Assembly: GCA_031283915.1 (NCBI GenBank)
Contig: JAITAY010000116.1
Coordinates: 1 to 5,668, forward strand
Reading direction: 5' to 3'
Length of the DNA stretch: 5,668 nucleotides
DNA from: Tannerella sp.
GTDB taxonomy: Bacteria > Bacteroidota > Bacteroidia > Bacteroidales > Tannerellaceae
Shown here piece by piece: positions 1 through 5,560 of the stretch. Below the pieces are notes generated by a model. That model was not told where the DNA came from. It saw only the letters and a program-made list of their open reading frames with translations, and did not search any database. Position 1 is the stretch's first letter; each line of letters begins with the position of its first letter. Position numbers and translations under genes: made by a program.

Positions 1-746
1 TCCAAAGGAATCTTGCTGGAACGGCGATAAATCCATCCGTTTTCCAAATGCAGCGAATACCATGTGTCGCCTTTACTGTTAGGTTTTTCATCTGCTACAA
101 CATCAACAATTTTCAACGAGTGATATTCCACTAATTTATTAGGATTTTCTTCTTCCTCTTCTCCACGCAACTGATAATATCCGCGTTTTTGGTTAAAATT
201 CAAAAGTATCCATGCCAACTCTTCTTTTGCTATTTTTTGTTGCAAGGCTTTTTTCCGTAGACAATAAATTGTCCAGTCGTATGGGATTTTTTTATTATCG
301 TTCAATAGTTGCGGTTGGGTCTCAGCAAAATCTGCCAGCATTTCGTTGAAAGATTCCTGAAACAAAAATTCCATTTTACCATCTGAGGCTTTTTCCCAGG
401 GCAATTTCGGCTCGGTATCCTGCACAAATTTACCCAAGCGTTTTTCAAAATCAATGTATTGTTCGTAATGCTCAGGGAGAAATCCCAACACATGCAATAC
501 GCGATGTAGCCGTTCACGCCGGAGCAAGTGCCGTTCGCGCAATCTTCGTGTCCCGCGAAATCCGGTTCTTTCAGCTGTCTGGGAAATCGAATTTCCTGCG
601 TCGAAATTGCCCAAAATATCTTGACTCATAGGAATGATACGGCTTCCAGCAGCTTCTATCTTCACCCATTTATTTTCTTCGTCTTTACTAACCAACGCCC
701 AGCCAATGCTGTTCGTTCCCAAATCCAAACCCAATATTCTTTTCAT
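1..746 (-). CDS. cas9: Cas9 endonuclease, type II CRISPR-Cas, N-terminal 248 residues (partial, runs off the left edge)
   Basis: RNA-guided DNA endonuclease that cuts both target strands using a crRNA:tracrRNA guide. The minus-strand frame from ATG at 746-744 is open for 248 codons to the window edge. Residues 4-17 read ILGLDLGTNSIGWA, the RuvC-I motif, with D8 as the expected metal-binding catalytic Asp. Residues 60-82 are the arginine-rich bridge helix (R60, R64, R67, R68, R70, R72, R76, R77, R79, R82). Residues 183-194 (NFNQKRGYYQLR) match the conserved NQ-RG block after the bridge helix, in the form I associate with long Bacteroidota Cas9 proteins; an acidic run, E195-E199, follows. The rest of RuvC, the HNH domain and the PAM-interacting domain are outside the window. 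The start is supported by the motif beginning four residues in and by a promoter-like pair upstream. A divergent tracrRNA gene lies about 90 bp upstream. Subtype II-C is inferred from family resemblance; cas1, cas2 and the array are not visible. Confidence 0.96.
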   Translation of the reverse strand, partial: MKRILGLDLGTNSIGWALVSKDEENKWVKIEAAGSRIIPMSQDILGNFDAGNSISQTAERTGFRGTRRLRERHLLRRERLHRVLHVLGFLPEHYEQYIDFEKRLGKFVQDTEPKLPWEKASDGKMEFLFQESFNEMLADFAETQPQLLNDNKKIPYDWTIYCLRKKALQQKIAKEELAWILLNFNQKRGYYQLRGEEEEENPNKLVEYHSLKIVDVVADEKPNSKGDTWYSLHLENGWIYRRSSKIPL

Positions 747-785
747 TTTCAATACAGTTATAATTTTACTTTGATTTTTTTACTA

Positions 786-817
786 CAAAGGAATATCTTT
801 TTCTCGTAATCATCAAA
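786..817 (-). promoter_or_regulatory. Candidate cas9 promoter (Bacteroidota -33/-7 type)
   Basis: Read on the minus strand, TTTG (817-814) is followed 20 nt later by TTCCTTTG (793-786). The Bacteroidota primary sigma consensus is TTTG at about -33 and TAnnTTTG at about -7, so the -7 box has one mismatch. Transcription would start near 779, giving a leader of about 33 nt before the cas9 ATG at 746. The leader is A/T-rich and has no Shine-Dalgarno sequence, as is usual in this phylum. Assignment is by pattern only. Confidence 0.5.
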
Positions 818-825
818 AAAAATCG

Positions 826-833
826 TATCTTTG
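826..833 (+). promoter_or_regulatory. tracrRNA promoter, -7 box TATCTTTG
   Basis: TATCTTTG is a perfect match to the Bacteroidota -7 consensus TAnnTTTG. Counting the final G as -7 puts the start of transcription near 840, directly before the anti-repeat. No clear TTTG is present at the expected -33 position; that region is a T-rich stretch at 798-803. The box lies only about 10 bp from the -33 element proposed for cas9 on the other strand, so the two promoters are back to back. Confidence 0.65.
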
Positions 834-842
834 TCGCACAAA

Positions 843-862
843 TTTTGAAAGCCAATCACAAT
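843..862 (+). other. tracrRNA anti-repeat
   Basis: This stretch should base-pair with the 5' half of the CRISPR repeat. Its reverse complement, ATTGTGATTGGCTTTCAAAA, resembles the start of Bacteroidota type II repeats as I remember them (GTTGTGATTTGCTTTCAA). It predicts a repeat beginning GTTGTGATT-GCTTTCAAAA, with one uncertain position. The array itself is outside the window, so the pairing cannot be shown here. Confidence 0.75.
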
Positions 863-873
863 AAGGATTATTC

Positions 874-946
874 CGTTGTGAAAACATTTGGGGCGGGAAT
901 GAAAATTCTCGCTTTCTTTTTGTGTGTTGGACAAATGTTCACAACG
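874..946. repeat. Bulged inverted repeat spanning the tracrRNA 3' part and its downstream flank
   Basis: The left arm CGTTGTGAAAACATTTG (874-890, inside the tracrRNA) and the right arm CAAATGTTCACAACG (932-946, beyond the terminator) are reverse complements over 15 bp, except for two extra A residues in the left arm. The arms enclose the whole tracrRNA terminator hairpin. A read-through transcript could therefore form a long stem that masks the tracrRNA linker. Alternatively the right arm is a remnant of an inverted tracrRNA copy. The match is seen directly; its function is unknown. Confidence 0.7.
893..921 (+). terminator. Intrinsic terminator of the tracrRNA
   Basis: An 8-bp stem GCGGGAAT / ATTCTCGC (893-900 with 905-912, one G-U pair in the RNA) is closed by a GAAA tetraloop (901-904). 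The T-rich tract TTTCTTTTT (913-921) follows directly. This is a standard Rho-independent terminator reading rightwards and also the 3' hairpin expected of a tracrRNA. In the other direction the stem is followed by CCCAAATGTTTTC, so it would be a poor terminator for leftward transcripts. Confidence 0.88.
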
Positions 947-1246
947 TTTACCGGATATATACATAAAGTCTGTCCATACCACATTGACAATCATTGATGC
1001 AATAGCATGTTTCTCGTATGGTTTATCCTTTTTTTTACGTGTGGTATCAATCTTGACAGGCACGAAAACATTTTTTCCATGCCAACAGATTTTTCCGGTG
1101 AATATGCCCTGGCCGGCGAAATGCTGCAACAGCAGCTTTGTTGTCCGGCCAGGGTCTTTTCTGTCGATTCAACGATCATTTTGCATGAGCGTGAAATCAT
1201 CTTCCTGCAGGTACTTTTTCCTTAACCGACAGAAAAAAGATACGCG
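922..1246. other. Intergenic region between tracrRNA terminator and glycosidase operon; no supported gene
   Basis: About 325 bp lie between the tracrRNA terminator and the stop codon of the six-hairpin gene. Short open frames exist on both strands, but none has a recognisable domain or a good start, and some run across the tracrRNA. The region is rich in inverted repeats: the arm matching the tracrRNA (932-946); CTGTC and ATACCACA (970-983) facing TGTGGTAT and GACAG (1040-1059), with ATGC-AATA-GCAT inside (997-1008); and a strong GC-rich stem (1107-1154). No CRISPR repeat units are present. No hairpin plus T-run is seen that would end the leftward glycosidase transcript. Confidence 0.55.
1107..1160 (+). 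terminator. GC-rich stem-loop with nested hairpin; possible rightward terminator
   Basis: CCCTGGCCGG (1107-1116) and CCGGCCAGGG (1145-1154) form a perfect 10-bp, almost all-G/C stem. Its 28-nt loop contains a second hairpin, TGCTG-CAA-CAGCA (1122-1134). TCTTTTC follows on the plus strand, which makes it a weak candidate for a terminator reading rightwards, although no rightward gene besides the tracrRNA is known here. Read leftwards it is followed by CATATTC, so it does not look like a terminator for the glycosidase operon. It could equally be a structured RNA element or a mobile palindromic repeat. Confidence 0.4.
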
Positions 1247-3220
1247 CTATTCTTCATTCAGGAGTTGATAATCATTCAGTCTGCGTAGCGTTTCCAGGCG
1301 GAATGCGCCAGGCCACGCTACTAACCACGAATTGATGCGTTCCAGATTTGAATTGAACGCCCAGTTACATTCAAAATACGCTTCATTCTGGGAACCGGCA
1401 GGGCGGACACGTCCGTTGATTTCCAGCGTGCCATCCGATACCAATTGACAACCGTTTCGCCAGACTGCCAGCGCTTTTTCTTTCCATTGCCTGTCGCCCG
1501 TCAGGTCGGCGAGCTTTATCCAGTCAGATACCCAAAAGAGGGCATACGGATCCAGGTGGTGATGCTGGGTGGATACGGACGTGGCGCCGAACGTGTTGTA
1601 GTGATACACCGTAAAATTGTCGTCTGCGGGATAGATTCCCTGATAATGCCACAACCATGTGGAAAGGTAATACGATACTGACACTGCATGATCCAAATAG
1701 GCAGGATTGCCGGTTATCTCGTAAAGCATCAGCGAAGAACGCAGTAAAGGCATCGACGATTCCTTATCAATACACCATGTATCCAGTGCGCCGGCCGTAG
1801 TATATCCGTCGGTTTTTAATGCTTTCAGGTAATAATCGTAGGCTTTTGCGGCCGATGCGAGGTACGTCGAATCACCCGAACGCCGGTAGGCCTCCAGCAT
1901 CGGGGGCACCATGAAACAGCCGATGGTGCCTTCGCGGATGTAAAACTTCCCGTCGGGCGTCCATCCCCGCGCATACACGCCTTCGAGCTGCTGGTCGGCC
2001 TTGACAAAGTCGCAAATACCGTAGGCAATACGTTCATACAAAGGCCGGTCTATACCGGCTGCACGTGTCAGGTCGCAGGCCTCAAAGAAATTCAGTGCGG
2101 CTGTACCCAGATTGCAGGCATCCATCACACCGTCATCCCTGTGATTCAAGATATGATCGTAATGCGTAATAAACAGGCCGTTGGGCAACGGGCTATGTGT
2201 TGCCCACGTGTCCAGCGTAGCCAATGCCTTGTTCAGCGACTCGGCATGACGGTTTTGGAGGTAGTCGATTAGCAAGGAATTGGCCAGCGACGCATTTTGA
2301 CCGCACCAGCCGATTTCATATTTCCCGCCGGAGCGTTGTTTCCACCCCTTTTCACCGTCGGCGACCAGTCCGATACTGAACCCTTTGAAGGAACCTTCTT
2401 CCGCCCAAAGCGATTCGGTGGCATAGCGGATGCCGAGTTCCCATAACTTCCGGGCATCGAAAACAGGCACAACCGGTTTGTCGGCGTATTCCCATGCCTT
2501 ACGCAAAAAGTGATGCATTGCCCGGTGGTCGGGTTCAACGGCGCAGACGGTGAGGTATAAAGTCAATGTGACGGTGTCGCCTTTTTTCAGGCGAACCCGT
2601 TTTTTAGAACCGTCGGCATAGCGGTCTCTGTCGCTGTACACGGTCGGCAATTCCTCTTCCGGCCAGAGGATGCGATGAGTAGTTTGCGTTTCTTCCGGCA
2701 TCAGCGAACAGGAAAAGTCCCCGTATGCTTCGGTCGGCGCATCGCTCCACGCGGCCACGGCAAACCGGTCGCCTTCCGAATACGTTGCGCCGGGAATAGA
2801 GGTGCGGCGATAAGAAAAGGTGCGCCACCGGCCGTTTTCCGATGCGCCTTTCGGTTCTTTGCCGCGTCCCCACGGATTCCCGTTATACGACACGGCCGGT
2901 ATCATCCAAAAATGACTGCGGGAATGGTGCCTGAAGTCGAGGGACAGACCGGCCGAATCAATCTCCCGAACAGCCGTGTAACGACGCACAATCTGAAAGG
3001 TTGACACATCCAGTTTAATGATTTCGTCGGCAATATCCAATCCTTCCGGCGCACTGTCGAGTAATTGGCCGACCCTTGTTTTGTCCGCCGCCAGCAAATA
3101 CATACATTTTTCCTGCCGTTGCCAGTAAAACGCCTCTTCCGGCGTGCAAGCGAAGATAGCGGACAACAACAGCGTCATCGCTGTCACCCAGCCCGACGAA
3201 CGGATCAATGGACACCACAT
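1247..3220 (-). CDS. Exported six-hairpin-fold protein, putative glycoside hydrolase of unknown specificity
   Basis: Probably a periplasmic or membrane-attached carbohydrate-active enzyme; I do not recognise a named family. The 657-aa product starts with a short basic stretch (R7), a hydrophobic segment (V12-A24) and Cys25. IFAC is an imperfect lipobox with Phe at -2, so a lipoprotein is possible but not certain. Residues about 27-240 look like a beta-rich N-terminal domain. Residues about 250-645 are helical and Trp/Tyr-rich, with spaced repeat-like segments (YEIGWCGQN 301-309, ALDTWCIDKESS 478-489, TQHHHLDPYALFW 551-563, ECNWAFNSN 617-625). These are typical of (alpha/alpha)6 six-hairpin glycosidases. 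E302, D480, E487 and D557 are acidic candidates for the active site; none can be assigned. The gene begins 11 bp after the GH92 stop, so it is co-transcribed and probably acts on the same glycan. The first ATG is preferred because AAGGAA precedes it and because the next Met (M15) would remove the basic N-terminus. It ends with TAG. Confidence 0.85.
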   Translation of the reverse strand: MWCPLIRSSGWVTAMTLLLSAIFACTPEEAFYWQRQEKCMYLLAADKTRVGQLLDSAPEGLDIADEIIKLDVSTFQIVRRYTAVREIDSAGLSLDFRHHSRSHFWMIPAVSYNGNPWGRGKEPKGASENGRWRTFSYRRTSIPGATYSEGDRFAVAAWSDAPTEAYGDFSCSLMPEETQTTHRILWPEEELPTVYSDRDRYADGSKKRVRLKKGDTVTLTLYLTVCAVEPDHRAMHHFLRKAWEYADKPVVPVFDARKLWELGIRYATESLWAEEGSFKGFSIGLVADGEKGWKQRSGGKYEIGWCGQNASLANSLLIDYLQNRHAESLNKALATLDTWATHSPLPNGLFITHYDHILNHRDDGVMDACNLGTAALNFFEACDLTRAAGIDRPLYERIAYGICDFVKADQQLEGVYARGWTPDGKFYIREGTIGCFMVPPMLEAYRRSGDSTYLASAAKAYDYYLKALKTDGYTTAGALDTWCIDKESSMPLLRSSLMLYEITGNPAYLDHAVSVSYYLSTWLWHYQGIYPADDNFTVYHYNTFGATSVSTQHHHLDPYALFWVSDWIKLADLTGDRQWKEKALAVWRNGCQLVSDGTLEINGRVRPAGSQNEAYFECNWAFNSNLERINSWLVAWPGAFRLETLRRLNDYQLLNEE

Positions 3221-3221
3221 G

Positions 3222-3227
3222 TTCCTT
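3222..3227 (-). promoter_or_regulatory. Ribosome binding site of the six-hairpin gene
   Basis: The whole gap between the GH92 stop (TAA, 3234-3232) and the next ATG (3220) reads AAAAAAGGAAC on the minus strand. AAGGAA is a purine-rich, Shine-Dalgarno-like site placed very close to the ATG. It supports the first ATG as the start and tight translational linkage of the two genes. Confidence 0.55.
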
Positions 3228-3231
3228 TTTT

Positions 3232-5472
3232 TTACAGTTGACTGACCATGTCAAACTCCAGCAATCCACCTTCCTTCACCTGGTCATACGTGATGACAAA
3301 GCCCGTCAGCGGCTGCCCGTTCAGGCGGATGGCCTTCACGTATTTATTTTCCTTTGACAGGCCGTTTGCTTTCATCTCAAATTGTTTTCCGTTTGGCAAA
3401 TGCAACGTCATGGCATGAACCTGCGGAGCGCCGATGATGTAGTCGCCCGACACCGGATCGACCGGATAGAAGCCCAGCGCCGAAAAGAGATACCATGCCG
3501 ACATCTGTCCGCAATCGTCGTTACCGCTCAAGCCGTCGCGCGTGGGGAAATAAAATTCGTCGAACACCTTGCGGATCAGTTCCTGCGTTTTGTGCGGCGT
3601 GCTGGAATAATTATACAGATAAGCCACGTGATGACTCGGTTCGTTGCCGTGGGCATACTGGCCAATCATGCCGGTGACATCGCCGTGAAAGCCGCCACCC
3701 AATGAGCGTGTATCCAGGAAAAACAGGGAATCGAGCTTGACGCCGAACGCCTCCCGGCCGCCGATCCGTTCCACCAGGGCAGGGATGTCGTGCTGCACGT
3801 GCCACGTATATTGCCATGCATTGCCTTCCGTATAGTCGCCGCCGCTGGTTGCCGCATGGGAAAGCAGGAATTTGTCGAACGGCGTGCGCCACTGTCCTTT
3901 GGAATCCTTCGCACGCATCAGTTTGGTTTCATCGTCAAACAGATTTTTGTAGTAATCGGAGCGTTTACGGAAAAAAGCCTCCTCTTCCGTTTTCCCCAGC
4001 CAGCCGAAAAATTTTGCGGCGCAATAATCGTCATAACAGTGTTCCATCGTCCGTGAAACCGATTCGACATCCAGCAAGTCAAAAGGATAATATCCATAGC
4101 GGTTATACATCTCCCAGTTCGACTTTTCGTGCGATTGGGTCAGCGAACGGTAGATGGCTTCGGCCGCCAGGTCCTGGTACTCTTTCACAATCCCTTTCAG
4201 ACAGGCATCCACAATCACCGGCACGGAGTGGTTGCCAATCATGCACCAGGTCTCATTCTGTCCGTAATCGTTAGTACACAAGACGCCGCGGTCAAGATAG
4301 AGCTGCAACATGGACTCCACGCATCGCGCATCCATCTCCGGAAAGAGAAGAGCTAAAAACGGATGCTCCGCCCGGTACGTATCCCAGAGCGAGAAATTCA
4401 TAAACTTGTCTTTCCTGTTATCCGGTTTCAGCCGTCCGTCCGCCAGGCGGTACACGCCGTCCACATCCGTAATGATGTTCGGCATCAGAAGCGCATGATA
4501 CAGCGAGGTGTAGAACGAAATCCGCTGCTCGTCGTTCACGGGCGTCACTTCAATCACGTTCAGATACTCGTCCCAAACGTTGGTAGCCTCCGCCCTGATT
4601 TTTTCGAAGTCCCATCCCGGCGCTTCGGCTTGCAGGTTTTTGAGGGCGCCCTCCTCGCTCACGGTAGACAGGGCTACTTTGACCTGCACGGCTTCTTCCT
4701 TCTCCGTAGCGAATTTCAGCCAGTATTTAACTGTTTTGCCTTTGAGTTCACGTGCCGCACCTGTTTTTCCATCCACAAACGACGCAAACTGCGTGACCGG
4801 TTTGGAAAATTTGGCGCAAAAATACACCGTATGATCTGCCACGAACCCGGCCGAACGCCGTTTGCCCACCAGCGTAGATTCGTCCAGCAAACGCGCTTCG
4901 GAAGCCAGCACCGTATCGCCAATACCGTGTCCCAAATCAAGGATCATGCCCGACTGTTCCGACTGCGGATAGGTATACCTGTGGAAACCGACACGCAGGG
5001 TCGCCGTCATCTCGGCCGTGATGCCATAATCGTCGAGTACCACCTTGTAATAACCCGGATGCGCTTCTTCCGAATCGTGCGAAAAGGCCGAACGGTAGCC
5101 GGTCGAAGTGTCATCTTCGGCACCCCGGTCAAACGACACGTCGCCCACAACCGGCATCAGCATGACGTCGCCCATATCGGGACAGCCGGTACCGCTCAAG
5201 TGCGTATGTGAAAAGCCGATGATCGACCGGTCTTCATTGTAATAACCCGAACAGTGTTCCCACTTGTCCGTACCCGTGTCCGGTCCCGCCTGCACCATGC
5301 CGAACGGCAACTGCGCTGCCGGATACGTATGGCCGACATAAGCCACGCCTACGAACGGATTGACATACTGCGCCAGTGATTGAGTCGCACCCGTTTCCGC
5401 CTTTTGGGATTCCCCGGTACATGCGGTCAGAACCAGCACGCAGGAACACCATACACAAATCTTTTTCTTCAT
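3232..5472 (-). CDS. GH92 family alpha-mannosidase, lipoprotein
   Basis: Exo-acting, calcium-dependent alpha-mannosidase that removes terminal mannose from N-glycans or mannans with inversion of configuration. The 746-aa length is normal for GH92. The signal peptide ends in the lipobox LTAC with Cys18, so the protein is lipid-anchored in the cell envelope. The sequence after Cys18 (TGESQKAE) has no strong acidic surface-export signal, so outer-face versus periplasmic location is open. The N-terminal beta-sandwich carries YVNPFVG (36-42) and the GFSHTHLSGTG motif (86-96). The (alpha/alpha)6 domain carries FSLWDTYRAEHP (360-371), GDYTEGNAWQYTW (545-557), GGFHGD (593-598), HGNEPSHH (608-615) and GNDDCGQMSAW (650-660). 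By family knowledge E549 of the TEGN motif is the likely catalytic acid and the NDD acids (652-653) include the likely general base. HGNEPSHH lies near the +1 subsite; linkage preference (alpha-1,2, 1,3 or others) cannot be read safely from it. It is the first gene of a two-gene operon. No Shine-Dalgarno sequence precedes the ATG. Confidence 0.96.
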   Translation of the reverse strand: MKKKICVWCSCVLVLTACTGESQKAETGATQSLAQYVNPFVGVAYVGHTYPAAQLPFGMVQAGPDTGTDKWEHCSGYYNEDRSIIGFSHTHLSGTGCPDMGDVMLMPVVGDVSFDRGAEDDTSTGYRSAFSHDSEEAHPGYYKVVLDDYGITAEMTATLRVGFHRYTYPQSEQSGMILDLGHGIGDTVLASEARLLDESTLVGKRRSAGFVADHTVYFCAKFSKPVTQFASFVDGKTGAARELKGKTVKYWLKFATEKEEAVQVKVALSTVSEEGALKNLQAEAPGWDFEKIRAEATNVWDEYLNVIEVTPVNDEQRISFYTSLYHALLMPNIITDVDGVYRLADGRLKPDNRKDKFMNFSLWDTYRAEHPFLALLFPEMDARCVESMLQLYLDRGVLCTNDYGQNETWCMIGNHSVPVIVDACLKGIVKEYQDLAAEAIYRSLTQSHEKSNWEMYNRYGYYPFDLLDVESVSRTMEHCYDDYCAAKFFGWLGKTEEEAFFRKRSDYYKNLFDDETKLMRAKDSKGQWRTPFDKFLLSHAATSGGDYTEGNAWQYTWHVQHDIPALVERIGGREAFGVKLDSLFFLDTRSLGGGFHGDVTGMIGQYAHGNEPSHHVAYLYNYSSTPHKTQELIRKVFDEFYFPTRDGLSGNDDCGQMSAWYLFSALGFYPVDPVSGDYIIGAPQVHAMTLHLPNGKQFEMKANGLSKENKYVKAIRLNGQPLTGFVITYDQVKEGGLLEFDMVSQL

Positions 5473-5515
5473 ATCTGAATTTACTATTGAGTTTATAATG
5501 TAATGATTTCATGAA

Positions 5516-5525
5516 TTGCCGGCAA
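5516..5525. repeat. Perfect 10-bp palindrome over the operon start site
   Basis: TTGCCGGCAA is its own reverse complement and overlaps the end of the proposed -7 box and the start of transcription. A second dyad, ATGA-TT-TCAT (5503-5512), lies just downstream in the leader. The position would suit a repressor operator. The site is short, and no regulator gene is in the window to link it to. Confidence 0.35.
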
Positions 5526-5530
5526 ATATA
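5523..5530 (-). promoter_or_regulatory. Promoter -7 box of the glycosidase operon (TATATTTG)
   Basis: On the minus strand TATATTTG (5530-5523) fits TAnnTTTG exactly. With its last G as -7, transcription would start near 5516, leaving a leader of about 44 nt before the GH92 ATG at 5472. I see no good TTTG at -33, which may mean that an activator is needed. The leader shows no riboswitch-like structure. Confidence 0.55.
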
Positions 5531-5560
5531 CGAAATAAATAACATGTTCTCATTTTCAAC

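Larger units (their letters stand above)
840..921 (+). ncRNA. tracrRNA of the type II CRISPR-Cas system, divergent from cas9
   Basis: Trans-activating CRISPR RNA that pairs with the repeat part of the crRNA and is bound by Cas9. The predicted transcript is about 82 nt, starting near 840 from the TATCTTTG promoter and ending in a T-tract at 913-921. In order it holds an anti-repeat (843-862, TTTTGAAAGCCAATCACAAT), a small nexus hairpin (GGA-TTAT-TCC, 865-874), a linker (875-892) and a terminator hairpin (893-912). The core from 861 to 889, running through AAGGATTATTCCG and TTGTGAAAACATTT, matches what I recall of tracrRNAs beside Bacteroidota cas9 genes. Position immediately upstream of and divergent from cas9 supports the call. 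The 5' end is inferred from promoter spacing. It could be a few bases off, and RNase III processing could shorten the mature form. Confidence 0.88.

Noticed and set aside
302..517. Minus-strand 71-codon frame at the left
   Set aside because: It is an out-of-frame reading within the cas9 coding sequence, which has the diagnostic motifs.
758..1129. Minus-strand open frame of 123 codons upstream of cas9
   Set aside because: Its last third is the complement of the tracrRNA and its promoter, its sequence matches no domain I know, and no promoter or ribosome binding site supports it. Two overlapping frames on this strand are equally open, which argues against any being a gene.
1..1246. CRISPR array within the window
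   Set aside because: I looked for repeated units related to GTTGTGATT-GCTTTCAAAA and found only the single anti-repeat and the tracrRNA-related inverted arm. No spaced direct repeats are present.
924..1268. Plus-strand open frame of 114 codons running into the end of the six-hairpin gene
   Set aside because: It begins just after the tracrRNA terminator, has no promoter or ribosome binding site, runs through the strong inverted repeat, overlaps the 3' end of a solid gene and has a Cys/Phe/Ser-rich composition typical of chance translation.
3176..3178. Alternative start of the six-hairpin gene at its second Met (residue 15)
   Set aside because: It would give a signal peptide without a basic N-terminus and would lose the AAGGAA site in the gap after the GH92 stop. 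The first ATG fits operon spacing better.
4363..5211. Long plus-strand open frame of 282 codons
   Set aside because: It lies entirely inside the GH92 gene on the other strand. The GH92 frame has catalytic motifs and full family length; this frame is rich in Arg, His and Phe, as expected of an antisense shadow in GC-rich coding DNA.
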